Positions 26,995 to 35,815 of a stretch of DNA of 64,000 bases are shown one piece after another. Made by a program: the position numbers and the translations under genes. The stretch comes from Cytobacillus praedii (lineage in GTDB: Bacteria > Bacillota > Bacilli > Bacillales > Cytobacillaceae). The stretch lies in the NCBI RefSeq assembly GCF_001439605.1, contig NZ_LMBX01000005.1, positions 1 through 64,000 of the forward strand, read 5' to 3'. Under the pieces are notes generated by a model. The model was not told the DNA's origin, did not search any database, and saw nothing but the letters and a program-made list of their open reading frames with translations. Within the stretch, counting starts at the first letter, position 1. Every line of letters starts with the position of its first letter.

Positions 26995-29268
26995 ATGAGT
27001 AATGAACAAATGGATAAACAAGAAGAGCAAAAAAGGATCTATACTATCGGAATGGAAATTCAGCAAAAAATAGACAGCCTGAGTCAGCATGTAAAGAAAG
27101 TCAGCTCTGATGCTTTTGAAATAAGAAAAACATTTTGGGATGATGTGAAAGTAAACATGGATGGTCAAGATGACATCGATGAAACCTTTTTTAGTATTAA
27201 ACAGCAAGCCGAGCTTCTTTTAGAACGAGAAAGAAGTCAGAATCAACTGGACCGGCAAATCAAAACACTTAACAGATTAAAACATTCTCCATATTTCGGT
27301 CGAGTAGATTTTAAAGAAATGGGCGAATCCTTACAGGAATCGATTTATATTGGCATTACTTCTTTTTTAGATAAAGAAAATGAAAATTTTCTTATTTATG
27401 ATTGGAGAGCGCCGATTTCCAGTCTTTATTACGATTATCCGCCCGGGGAGGCAAGGTATACAACACCTGAAGGAATCATCGAAGGAGAGATGACACTTAA
27501 AAGGCAATTTATTATTCGAAATAGTGAGTTGCAAGGTATGTTTGATACAGGTGTTACTATTGGTGACCAAATGCTTCAGGAAGTATTAGGAAATAGTGCG
27601 AATACGCAAATGAAAAGCATTGTTGCAACCATACAAAAAGAACAAAACCAAATCATTCGCAATGAAATAAGCAAGCTTTTGATTGTCCAAGGCGTGGCAG
27701 GAAGCGGAAAAACATCTGCGGCCCTGCAGCGGATTGCCTATTTGCTCTATCGATACAGAGGCATATTATCTTCGCAAAATATTATGCTATTTTCACCTAA
27801 TCCACTTTTTAATAGCTATGTCGCGACTGTTCTTCCTGAATTAGGGGAGGAAAATATGCAGCAAACAACTTTCCAGGAATATTTAAATCACCGGGCAGGC
27901 AGGGCATTAAAACTAGAAGACCCGTTTACACAATTAGAATATCTGCTTAACACAAAAGAATCATGTGAATATGAAAGTCGTGTCCGCAGTATTCAGCTAA
28001 AATCAACTATCCAATTTAAAGACATCATTGACAGCTATCTCCAATTATTAAGTACAGAAGGATTTCTATTTAGAGATATAAAGCTAAGAAGTAAATCATT
28101 AATAACTAAAGAGCAGCTAAGTGAAAAATTTTATTCCTTTGACACAAACATCTCCATACCGAACCGGATTCAGCTTTTACAGGAATGGATCGTTAAAGAA
28201 TTAAAGAAACGAAAGAAATTAGAAAAAAGGAAGGATTGGGTAAAGGAAGAAATTCAATTCTTAGAAAAAGAAGACTATGCTGATGCATTTAAAAAACTTC
28301 AAGGTGAAAAAAGATTTAAAGATGATACGTTCGATGATTTCGCTCAAGAAGAAGGAATACTTTCCGAAGTTGTCGTCAGCCGATATTTTAAGCCAATCAT
28401 TAAACGAGTAAGAGCATTCGGATTTATTCATTATTTGGGAATGTACATTCAGCTTTTTGGAGAGAAGATGCTTGATAAAATGAATGTACCATTTCCTGAA
28501 AGTTGGGATGATATACGTCAGCTATCAATCGATCAACTGAATTCGAGTGAAATCAGCTATGAAGATGCCACTCCATTTGTTTACTTTAAAGATAAAATAG
28601 AAGGGAGGAAAACTCATTCATCGATCCGTCATTTATTCATCGATGAAGCACAGGATTACAGCCCTTTCCAGCTTGCTTATTTAAAGCAATTATTTCCTAA
28701 TAGTAAAATGACTTTACTTGGAGATATCAATCAAGGCATCTACATGCATTCACATAAGGAAGATGCAATGGCTGTAAATGGATTAGAAGAGGACGAAAAG
28801 GAAACGATTGTTCTGACTCGAAGCTATCGCTCTACTCGTCCAATCGTTGAATATACAAAGACACTGTTAAAGGATGGACATCATATAGAAGCATTTAACC
28901 GTGATGGGGAGGAGCCGACCTTAACAGTAGTGAAAGAGGAGCACTTAATTCCTTCTATTATTGAAAAAGTGAAGGAGCTAAAAAGAAAAGGGCATGAAAC
29001 GATTGCAGTTATTTGCAAGACAGCAGCGGAAAGCTATAAGGTATTTACGGAAATTAGCGAAAACTTACCTATTAGATTAATGGAAAAAGGGACTGTGACA
29101 TTTGAATCAGGTCCTATAATCATCCCTTCTTATTTAGCGAAAGGCATTGAATTTGATGCAGTCATCATCTATAATACTTCAGCTTATGGTAAAGATAGTG
29201 AGCGCAGACTTTTCTATACTGCATGTACTCGAGCGATGCACGAGCTACACCTCTATTCAACAGAATAG
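26995..29268 (+). CDS. helD: RNA polymerase recycling helicase HelD
   Basis: A 757-residue superfamily 1 ATPase of the HelD type: a long N-terminal coiled-coil arm (about 1-60 onward), Walker A GVAGSGKTSAAL near 233-244, Walker B FIDEAQDYSP, motif III-like LLGDINQGIY, and late helicase motifs (YRSTRPIVEY, KGIEFDAVIIYN, FYTACTRAMHEL). In B. subtilis, HelD pries stalled core RNA polymerase off DNA and RNA; length (774 aa there) matches. ATG 26995 follows GGGAGTGA; the ATG at 26923 lacks a site. Confidence 0.85.
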   Translation: MSNEQMDKQEEQKRIYTIGMEIQQKIDSLSQHVKKVSSDAFEIRKTFWDDVKVNMDGQDDIDETFFSIKQQAELLLERERSQNQLDRQIKTLNRLKHSPYFGRVDFKEMGESLQESIYIGITSFLDKENENFLIYDWRAPISSLYYDYPPGEARYTTPEGIIEGEMTLKRQFIIRNSELQGMFDTGVTIGDQMLQEVLGNSANTQMKSIVATIQKEQNQIIRNEISKLLIVQGVAGSGKTSAALQRIAYLLYRYRGILSSQNIMLFSPNPLFNSYVATVLPELGEENMQQTTFQEYLNHRAGRALKLEDPFTQLEYLLNTKESCEYESRVRSIQLKSTIQFKDIIDSYLQLLSTEGFLFRDIKLRSKSLITKEQLSEKFYSFDTNISIPNRIQLLQEWIVKELKKRKKLEKRKDWVKEEIQFLEKEDYADAFKKLQGEKRFKDDTFDDFAQEEGILSEVVVSRYFKPIIKRVRAFGFIHYLGMYIQLFGEKMLDKMNVPFPESWDDIRQLSIDQLNSSEISYEDATPFVYFKDKIEGRKTHSSIRHLFIDEAQDYSPFQLAYLKQLFPNSKMTLLGDINQGIYMHSHKEDAMAVNGLEEDEKETIVLTRSYRSTRPIVEYTKTLLKDGHHIEAFNRDGEEPTLTVVKEEHLIPSIIEKVKELKRKGHETIAVICKTAAESYKVFTEISENLPIRLMEKGTVTFESGPIIIPSYLAKGIEFDAVIIYNTSAYGKDSERRLFYTACTRAMHELHLYSTE

Positions 29269-29296
29269 GGACAGGGGATTTGCCCCTGTCCCTATT
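29264..29296. terminator. Strong hairpin between helD and hmp (bidirectional)
   Basis: A perfect 14-bp GC-rich stem (29264-29277 with 29283-29296). It includes the helD stop codon. There is no real T-run, so it may act as a transcript-end stabiliser as much as a terminator between the two convergent genes. Confidence 0.65.
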
Positions 29297-29309
29297 GCTA
29301 AATTCCATC

Positions 29310-30599
29310 CTACTCTATATTTGCATCTAAGTCCCCAAACGAACCAAAGAACTCATAATGAATTCTATCGGAAGGTACTTCCCATTGTTTTAACGCTCGA
29401 TTTATTACCCTCATAAATGCCTCTGGGCCGCAGAAATAAAACTCAGCTTCTTTTGTAGGAAGAATCTTCTGCAGCCATTCGAGAGTTATATAGCCTTCCT
29501 TGGCTATTGTTTTGGATGTTCGGTCTTCATCAGAAGGATTATCATAAACAAAAAAAGATTTTACTTGCTTATTTTCTTTAGTTAGCGCTAGAACATGTTC
29601 CTTAAATGCATGCACACGGCTATTTCTAGCTGCATGAATAAAGTACACATCTCTCTTGAGCTGTGAGTCTAGTATAGAATTTAGCATGGAGATGGTAGGG
29701 GTTAGTCCTACCCCGCCACTTAATAAGACAACTGGAAGAGGACTCTCAGTGTTTAGATAAAAATCCCCCGCAGGAGCTGTGATCGGTAATATATCACCTG
29801 CCTGCAATTCATGATGGAGGAATGAGGAAACAATCCCAGCTGGAATGTCATTTTCTTTCTTATCTTCCCGTTTCACACTAATACGGTAATAGTCCTGCCC
29901 TGGTCTGTCTGACAAACTATACTGCCGTAAATGGGTATTGATTTCACCGGGAATTTCCGCTTTGATCGTAATATATTGTCCCGGAATAAATTGCGCAATT
30001 TCTTGGCCATCCTTTGGCTTTAAGTAAAAGGAGGTAATAATTTCGCTTTCTTCAACTTTTTTATCGATGATAAAGTCCCTGAATCCGCCCCAGCCTCCAG
30101 GCTGAGCCTCAGTTGTTTTGTACATTTTATTTTCCATACGAATAAAGACATCCGAAATGATTTCATAGGCATCAGCCCATGCATCAAGTACTTCTTCTGT
30201 TGCTCCATCACCTAATATTTCCTTAATCGCACCAAGAAGATTCTCCCCGACAATTGGATAGTGTTCCGGTTTAATTTGCAAGCTTCGGTGCTTTTCTCCA
30301 ATTCTTTCAAGTGCCGGTATGATTTTACTCATATCTTCAATATTTGCTGCAGCTGCATAGACTGCATCCGCTAATGCTTTGGGCTGATGTCCAGTCTTTT
30401 GATGAGTCTGATTAAAAATATTAAGCAGTTCAGGATGGTTTTTGAACATCCGTTGATAGAAATGCTTTGTAATGGTTTCCCCGTGTTCTTTCAAAATTGG
30501 TAAGGTGGATTTTATAATTTCTAATTTTTTCGGATCTAATTGCTTAACGATTTTTAGAACTTCTCTCCATTCATTTTTTTGATTAATAAGGTTGTTCAT
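29310..30599 (-). CDS. hmp: Flavohemoprotein (nitric oxide dioxygenase)
   Basis: About 429 residues. The N-terminal globin domain has the proximal-His region RIGEKHRSLQIKPEHYPIVG. It is followed by a ferredoxin-reductase-type FAD domain (RQYSLSDRP) and an NAD-binding domain (LLSGGVGLTPTISM, FYFCGPEAFM). Converts NO and O2 to nitrate with NAD(P)H. ATG 30599 has AGGAGG 8 bases upstream. The globin domain proper begins near LDPKKLEIIKSTLP, so there is an unusual N-terminal extension of about 20 residues. I do not see a clear NsrR operator. Confidence 0.9.
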   Translation of the reverse strand: MNNLINQKNEWREVLKIVKQLDPKKLEIIKSTLPILKEHGETITKHFYQRMFKNHPELLNIFNQTHQKTGHQPKALADAVYAAAANIEDMSKIIPALERIGEKHRSLQIKPEHYPIVGENLLGAIKEILGDGATEEVLDAWADAYEIISDVFIRMENKMYKTTEAQPGGWGGFRDFIIDKKVEESEIITSFYLKPKDGQEIAQFIPGQYITIKAEIPGEINTHLRQYSLSDRPGQDYYRISVKREDKKENDIPAGIVSSFLHHELQAGDILPITAPAGDFYLNTESPLPVVLLSGGVGLTPTISMLNSILDSQLKRDVYFIHAARNSRVHAFKEHVLALTKENKQVKSFFVYDNPSDEDRTSKTIAKEGYITLEWLQKILPTKEAEFYFCGPEAFMRVINRALKQWEVPSDRIHYEFFGSFGDLDANIE

Positions 30600-30802
30600 T
30601 TTCATGTCCTCCTCCAAATTTGTAGCCTTTGTTATTTTAACCAACAGAAAATGAAGCATTCTTAGAAGAAAATTTAAAATGATAACGTATTTTTATACAA
30701 ATATATCAAATGGTGTAGTATCATGTACCTATAAGATTTTAAGTGCGAAACTTAATAGGAAATAAGTAACTGGATTTAATAAGGGAAACTGGAGAAAGAG
30801 TC

Positions 30803-31909
30803 ATGCGTTTAATTAAATTGGATGGATGTAAAACGGGGACAAGGTTAGGTAAATCTGTTTATCAAGAGAACGGCAGGGTTCTTTTGACGAAGGGAACGTA
30901 TTTAACAGATAGTTTGATAAGGAAATTAATGAATTTCAATGTGTTTACAGTATATGTTGAAGATGAAATGTCCGAAGGGATAGAAATAGTCGACTCTATA
31001 CCTGAAGAATTACGTGTTGAGGCAATGAACGTTATTACAGAAGGTCTGGATGATATAGCAGGGTTAAATCCGCATAGATCTAAATTAGAGCAAATGGCTA
31101 AGTCAGGCAGAGCCGTTCGTAGTTTACAGAAGATTTATAAGGATATTCTAGGCAGTTTAACTGAAAATAGAACAGCACTTAACTTATTAGCAACAACAAA
31201 AGTATATGAAAATCATGTATATACACATAGTTTAAATGTATCAATCTACGCCTGTCAGCTGGCAATTGAGAATGGATTGCCGCTTAAGAATATTGAAGAA
31301 ATTGGCTTAGGTGCAATGCTGCATGATCTTGGAAAAATATATATTCCTAAAGAAATTCTAAATAAGCCTGGAAAGTTAACAGAAGAAGAATATGAGCAGA
31401 TGAAATCACATTGTGAATTAGGTTTTGATCACCTCAAAAAAATTCATGAACTCCCCTTAACAGTTGCTCATTGTGCACTCCAACATCATGAACGAATGGA
31501 TGGTATGGGGTATCCAAGAGGGTTACAAAGCAGCGAAATTCATAAGTATGCAAAAATATTAAGTGTAGCTGATGTATTTGATGCGGTTACAAGTCATCGG
31601 GAATACCGTTCGGCGATGCTTCCGCACCAGGGGCTTGAAATACTTTATAGCGGCAGTGGTACACAATTTGATAGGCAGCAAGTTCAATTATTTAAAAATT
31701 GCATTGCCATTTATCCGCCTGGACTGACTGTTAAATTAAATGATGGAAGAACAGGCATCGTATCTAAATACAATTTCCATGCAGTTGGCAGACCAGAAAT
31801 TAGAATTTTAACAGATGAAGATGGCCAAGAGAGCGCCCCATATGAAATTGATTTATCACTGAAAGAGTATTTAACAGTTGAAATCGTAGAGGCAGATGCT
31901 CTGTTATAA
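30803..31909 (+). CDS. HD-GYP domain protein (probable c-di-GMP phosphodiesterase)
   Basis: A 368-residue soluble protein. Residues 1-110 form an N-terminal DUF3391-like beta region (GTRLGKSVYQENGRVLLTKG). The HD-GYP domain spans about 125-310, with ENHVYTHSLNVS, the catalytic MLHDLGKIYIPKEIL (HD near 173-174) and the signature HHERMDGMGYP near 228-238. A C-terminal tail (TVKLNDGRTGIVSKYN) is typical of such proteins. HD-GYP enzymes degrade c-di-GMP to pGpG or GMP. It is a single gene 4 kb before the pel operon. Confidence 0.9.
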   Translation: MRLIKLDGCKTGTRLGKSVYQENGRVLLTKGTYLTDSLIRKLMNFNVFTVYVEDEMSEGIEIVDSIPEELRVEAMNVITEGLDDIAGLNPHRSKLEQMAKSGRAVRSLQKIYKDILGSLTENRTALNLLATTKVYENHVYTHSLNVSIYACQLAIENGLPLKNIEEIGLGAMLHDLGKIYIPKEILNKPGKLTEEEYEQMKSHCELGFDHLKKIHELPLTVAHCALQHHERMDGMGYPRGLQSSEIHKYAKILSVADVFDAVTSHREYRSAMLPHQGLEILYSGSGTQFDRQQVQLFKNCIAIYPPGLTVKLNDGRTGIVSKYNFHAVGRPEIRILTDEDGQESAPYEIDLSLKEYLTVEIVEADALL

Positions 31910-31910
31910 A

Positions 31911-31937
31911 AAGAGGGACAAGGAACTTGTCTCTCTT
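31911..31937. terminator. Bidirectional terminator
   Basis: A 12-bp stem with one G-T pair (31911-31922 with 31926-31937) and a three-base loop, between the convergent HD-GYP and serine protease genes; it overlaps the protease stop codon. Confidence 0.7.
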
Positions 31938-32706
31938 AATATCCTTCCGGCATCTGCTCAATAACCTTCTCGATTGGTATCGCCAATCCCGTTTGATCTT
32001 TTGTAGATAATGCAAAGACAACGCCAATTACATTTCCGCTTGTATTAATGACTGGACTTCCACTGTTCCCCTTATATATTGGTGCTGAAAGAAGCAGAAC
32101 CCCATTTTGATTAGAGCCTTTAAGTATTTCTCCATCCATAGCAATCTGATTATGTAAAAGCGGGTTTCCTATCACATAAATTTGATCAGTTACTACCCAA
32201 TTACCGCGTTCGCTTAAAGAAAGAGCAGGTAAGTTTTCTGCTTCAATATGTAAAAACGCAAGATCGAGGTCTGGATTAGATTGTAAAATGGTTGCTTGGA
32301 AGATTTCTCCGTTTGGGAAAGTAACCGTTATGGGATACATGTCTTCGACCACATGGTAATTGGTAATGATTAATCCTTTTTTAGCGATATTAAATCCGGT
32401 TCCCTTTGAATGCTGGTCTTGAATGGTAACAACAGCTTCTTTATAAGTTTGAATATTCTCCTGTTTGGATAATTCAGCTGATTTATGCAAAAAATTGATT
32501 GATGATAGATTAAAGACTTGCGGCCAAATTTGAAGTAAGCTTACTAGCAAGGCGATTGCAATACCGATTGTAATCGTCCTCTTTACAATGGTTTGTCTCC
32601 TCATCTGCTTTTCTCGCAGCCACTCATCCTCCGTATTTGGTAAAAAATCTTCTAATGGCGGTTCTTCGAATAGATCTTCATTTTCATCCGTTTCATGATG
32701 ATTCAT
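31936..32706 (-). CDS. Membrane-anchored trypsin-like serine protease (S1C, no PDZ)
   Basis: 256 residues: an acidic cytoplasmic N-terminus (residues 1-40), one transmembrane helix (about 45-65) and an external trypsin-like domain. The catalytic triad is visible: His in TNYHVVED, Asp in NPDLDLAFL, Ser in GNSGSPVIN. It resembles HtrA/YyxA proteases but stops after the protease domain, with no PDZ domain, so substrate recognition must differ. Probably acts in envelope quality control. RBS GAGGG is 9 bases before the ATG. Confidence 0.8.
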   Translation of the reverse strand: MNHHETDENEDLFEEPPLEDFLPNTEDEWLREKQMRRQTIVKRTITIGIAIALLVSLLQIWPQVFNLSSINFLHKSAELSKQENIQTYKEAVVTIQDQHSKGTGFNIAKKGLIITNYHVVEDMYPITVTFPNGEIFQATILQSNPDLDLAFLHIEAENLPALSLSERGNWVVTDQIYVIGNPLLHNQIAMDGEILKGSNQNGVLLLSAPIYKGNSGSPVINTSGNVIGVVFALSTKDQTGLAIPIEKVIEQMPEGY

Positions 32707-32837
32707 CCTTTAAAACCCTCTCATTATGTTTTTATTAAATCTACTATACAATTGCCCGCACGTTTTTGCTAATAAAAAGGCAATGTTTCAGTTGGAAAAA
32801 GGAGATTGGCTTCTGCAAAAAAAATTTTAAAAGCCTA

Positions 32838-32887
32838 TTGCCAAAACTAATGGTATTAGTTATTGTAAAACTAACGACATTAGTTTT
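32838..32887 (+). promoter_or_regulatory. Promoter with two TetR-type operators
   Basis: Two 17-bp palindromes with the same half-sites, AACTAA-N5-TTAGTT, lie at 32845-32861 and 32868-32886 (the second extended to AAAACTAA/TTAGTTTT at 32867-32887), about one and a half to two helical turns apart. A promoter TTGCCA-N17-TATTGT (32838-32843 and 32861-32866) has the first palindrome in its spacer and the second just after the -10 box. The TetR gene is second in the operon, so autorepression is likely. Confidence 0.7.
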
Positions 32888-32907
32888 GTGAGGGGGAAAT
32901 GGAACGT

Positions 32908-33624
32908 ATGAAAATTTCAAGATCAGGAACAATTTATCAAATGACCTTTCTGGCTAATTTTTTTCCAGTTAATTGCTATTTAGTTGAAGAAGAGGATACT
33001 CTAACTCTTATTGATGCCGCATTGCCATTTAGCACCAAGGGCATTTTAGAAGCAGCTAAGAAAATTGGAAAACCAATTACTCGAATTGTTTTAACGCATG
33101 CACATGATGATCATGTTGGTGCATTAGATCGCTTAAAAGAAGCCTTGCCGCAAGCGGATGTAATGATATCAGAAAGGGATGCCCGACTAATGGAAGGAGA
33201 TCGAAGCTTGGATGAGGGAGAAGCTTATACACCTATTAAAGGGGGGGTACCCAAATCTTTAAAAACAAGAGCTAATATTCTGCTTCATGATGGGGATCGG
33301 ATTGGATCACTTTTATCCATTGCTACACCAGGACATACACCAGGTTCATTTTCATTTCTTGATACACGAAATCATGCACTTATAGCTGGTGATGCATTCC
33401 AGACTCGTGGAGGAATAGCTGTAGCAGGACAAGTGCAGCCGTTGTTTCCTTTTCCGGCATTTGGAACGTGGAGTAAAGAGGTTTCGGTTAAGAGTGCAAT
33501 AAAAATACGGGATTGCTCACCTGCAGTATTAGCTGTCGGCCATGGAAAAATTTTATCGGATCCTAAACTGCAGATAGAGTTAGCTATTCAACGGGCTGAA
33601 AAAAACTTAGGGAAGGGGAGATAA
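32908..33624 (+). CDS. Metallo-beta-lactamase-fold hydrolase
   Basis: A 238-residue MBL-fold protein with the zinc motif THAHDDHVG, the second His in TPGHTPGSFSF, an Asp in AGDAF and a late His in VGHGKIL, so a complete dinuclear metal site. Substrate unknown; candidates are a lactone or thioester. Family members usually begin MKxxxSGxIYQ, which favours ATG 32908 over ATG 32899, although the ribosome site GAGGGGG sits between ideal distances for both. Three bases separate it from the TetR gene, and two TetR-type operators lie in front of it. Confidence 0.8.
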   Translation: MKISRSGTIYQMTFLANFFPVNCYLVEEEDTLTLIDAALPFSTKGILEAAKKIGKPITRIVLTHAHDDHVGALDRLKEALPQADVMISERDARLMEGDRSLDEGEAYTPIKGGVPKSLKTRANILLHDGDRIGSLLSIATPGHTPGSFSFLDTRNHALIAGDAFQTRGGIAVAGQVQPLFPFPAFGTWSKEVSVKSAIKIRDCSPAVLAVGHGKILSDPKLQIELAIQRAEKNLGKGR

Positions 33625-33627
33625 AAG

Positions 33628-34188
33628 ATGACTCCAAGAATAGGTCTTGATTTGAAAACCATTGTAAAGGCAGCAGCTGAAATTGCGGATATTGATGGCC
33701 TTGAAGCAGTTACATTGGCAACCTTATCAAGAAAATTAAATATTCGTCCGCCATCCTTATATAATCATATTGAAGGATTACCAGGCCTTCGCAAGGAATT
33801 AGCCGTATATGGAATTGCGGAACTTAATCAATATTTGTCGCAAGCTGCAGCAGGAAAATCTGGAGATAATGCGGTTCGTGCCATGGGTGAAGCCTATCTC
33901 ACTTTTGCTCGAAGGAATCCCGGACTTTATGAAGCAACATTTTACACAATAGATATGGAGGATAAGGATATAAAGCTTGCATCTGAAAAAGTAGTGAACT
34001 TAGTTATCCAAGTTTTACAGCACTACGGACTTCAAGGAGAAAATGCTGTCCATGCGACTAGAGGGTTCAGGAGTATTTTACATGGCTTTGCATCAATTGA
34101 ACAAAAAGACGGTTTTGCGATGGAGCTAGATGTAAATAAAAGCTTCCATTTCCTTATTGATACGTTTCTGCTAGGAATAAAAAGATAA
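33628..34188 (+). CDS. TetR family transcriptional regulator
   Basis: A 186-residue regulator with the N-terminal TetR helix-turn-helix (ADIDGLEAVTLATLSRKL, RPPSLYNHIEGL, residues about 17-52) and a C-terminal WHG-type ligand domain (ATRGFRSILHGFASIE). Starts 3 bases after the MBL hydrolase gene and presumably represses it through the twin palindromes at 32845-32887. The inducer would be the hydrolase substrate or a related compound. Confidence 0.85.
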   Translation: MTPRIGLDLKTIVKAAAEIADIDGLEAVTLATLSRKLNIRPPSLYNHIEGLPGLRKELAVYGIAELNQYLSQAAAGKSGDNAVRAMGEAYLTFARRNPGLYEATFYTIDMEDKDIKLASEKVVNLVIQVLQHYGLQGENAVHATRGFRSILHGFASIEQKDGFAMELDVNKSFHFLIDTFLLGIKR

Positions 34189-34312
34189 TTGCTTTGAGAC
34201 AACAAATGATAATAATATTGTTAGACTAAAAAGGATGAAGCAAATAGTTTTGTTTCTTTTGTTCCAATTGTTACTATTGTATTGAATCTTCAATAAGGAA
34301 GGATAATTGGAA

Positions 34313-35314
34313 ATGACAAATATACAAATTCCAGTATCAGTCTTAAATCTGGCACCGATCCGCCAAGGGCAGGGTGCGAAGGAAGCGATTGATGCATTAG
34401 TTGATTTAGCACAAGCAGTGGAAGATATGGGCTATTCTCGCTATTGGATTGCGGAACATCATAATTCCCCAACTCTTGTAAGCTCAGCTACATCCATTTT
34501 AATAAAACACGTTTTAGAACATACAAAACAAATACGGGTTGGGTCTGGAGGAATTATGTTACCTAACCATTCTCCTTTAGTTATCGCAGAACAATTCGGG
34601 ACAATGGCAACCATTTATCCTGATCGTATAGACCTAGGTTTAGGCCGTGCTCCAGGAACGGATATGATGACGGCTAGTGCACTCAGACGCTCAAAAAATG
34701 ATTCTGTCTATACATTCCCAGAAGATGTGAAAGCTTTACTTAACTATTTTGGACCAGAGGAAGGGCAAAGCTATGTTAGAGCATATCCTGGGGTTGGAAC
34801 AGATATTCCGATCTATATTCTTGGATCATCAACGGATTCTGCCTATTTAGCTGCTAAACTAGGTTTGCCTTATGTCTTTGCCTCTCATTTTGCCCCTAGG
34901 TATATGCGGGAAGCAATCTCGATTTATCGTGAACGGTTCCAGCCATCGCAATACTTAGCATCCCCATATATGATGGTATGTTTAAATGTGATTGCGGCTG
35001 AAAGTGACGAAGAGGCAAAATTCGAATCATCAACGATGCAGCAATTTTTCCTAAATGTTGTCCGGGGGTCGAGAACACCATTAAGTCCGCCAGTTGATGA
35101 TATGGATCGTATTTGGAGTCAGCCTGAAAAAGAGATGGCTTCTTCTATGTCCAGTGTGACTTTGTTAGGAAGCAAACAATCCATTCGGGAACAGCTTATC
35201 AATTTTCAAACACAATATCATGTTGATGAAATCATGGCGGTTTCTTATATTTATGATCCTGCTAAACAAAAACGTTCATATGAAATCTTAAAAGAAGTCG
35301 TGGACGGGAAATAA
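34313..35314 (+). CDS. Luciferase-like (LLM) flavin-dependent monooxygenase
   Basis: A 333-residue bacterial-luciferase-like protein. The start [37 protein letters not shown] and [11 protein letters not shown] are the typical motifs of the group with the His pair that binds FMN. It uses reduced flavin supplied by an FMN reductase; substrate unknown. ATG 34313 follows AAGGAAGGA by 9 bases; the in-frame TTG 34307 is too close. Confidence 0.85.
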   Translation: MTNIQIPVSVLNLAPIRQGQGAKEAIDALVDLAQAVEDMGYSRYWIAEHHNSPTLVSSATSILIKHVLEHTKQIRVGSGGIMLPNHSPLVIAEQFGTMATIYPDRIDLGLGRAPGTDMMTASALRRSKNDSVYTFPEDVKALLNYFGPEEGQSYVRAYPGVGTDIPIYILGSSTDSAYLAAKLGLPYVFASHFAPRYMREAISIYRERFQPSQYLASPYMMVCLNVIAAESDEEAKFESSTMQQFFLNVVRGSRTPLSPPVDDMDRIWSQPEKEMASSMSSVTLLGSKQSIREQLINFQTQYHVDEIMAVSYIYDPAKQKRSYEILKEVVDGK

Positions 35315-35330
35315 ATAGAATAAAGTGGAG

Positions 35331-35367
35331 AAGACGAGGGCATATCTAGGCTTTCGTCTTTTTTTAT
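35331..35367 (+). terminator. Terminator after the LLM gene
   Basis: Stem AAGACGA (35331-35337) with TCGTCTT (35354-35360), followed by seven Ts. Confidence 0.75.
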
Positions 35368-35815
35368 TTTTATTTGGGAACTGTCTGCCATTAGTAGCTT
35401 TTCTGCCTATCAAACTTAAAGTTTCTCCTCTCTGAGAAAACTCAACGTTCACTCTCAACGTGTTTTCTTTTAATAAGTCTTTGAAGAAGACTTGAACGAA
35501 CAAACAATAGAAAGACTGAGGAATAGCTCAGTTCACCACGGTATAGTGCTGCTTTTGACCTAGAGGGGATAGGAGTCAAAACTAGATATCGTGTGATGAC
35601 CAAGGTGATTCGTCAATTCTTATGGTATTTTGTTCAGAAATTGTTCAGACATGGGTATTAAACTATATTTTGGGCTATTTATGAAATTGCTACTGTGTAA
35701 ATAGCGAATGTAGTATTTAATAACTGGTGTATTGTAAAATAACTTAATAGCACAAGAGGGACTTTTTTTTTAGTCATTAAATAGGATTTAAGAATTAGTC
35801 TAAAAGGGGTATTTC
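35368..35815. other. Intergenic region upstream of the pel operon
   Basis: About 450 bases without a gene. It holds further inverted repeats (AGAAAAC...GTTTTCT at 35432-35466 and AGTCTT/AAGACT near 35477-35492), a promoter with a direct repeat (35630-35669) and then an A/T-rich leader of about 140 bases. I find no c-di-GMP riboswitch motif in it, unlike the hydrolase gene at the other end of the locus. Confidence 0.6.
35630..35669 (+). promoter_or_regulatory. Candidate pel promoter with an 11-bp direct repeat
   Basis: TTGTTC (35641-35646), 17 bases, then TATATT (35664-35669) forms a plausible sigma-A promoter. The nine-base TTGTTCAGA occurs at 35630-35638 and again at 35641-35649, one helical turn apart and covering the -35 box, as expected for an activator or repressor site. 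Leader to the start codon about 140 bases. Confidence 0.5.
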
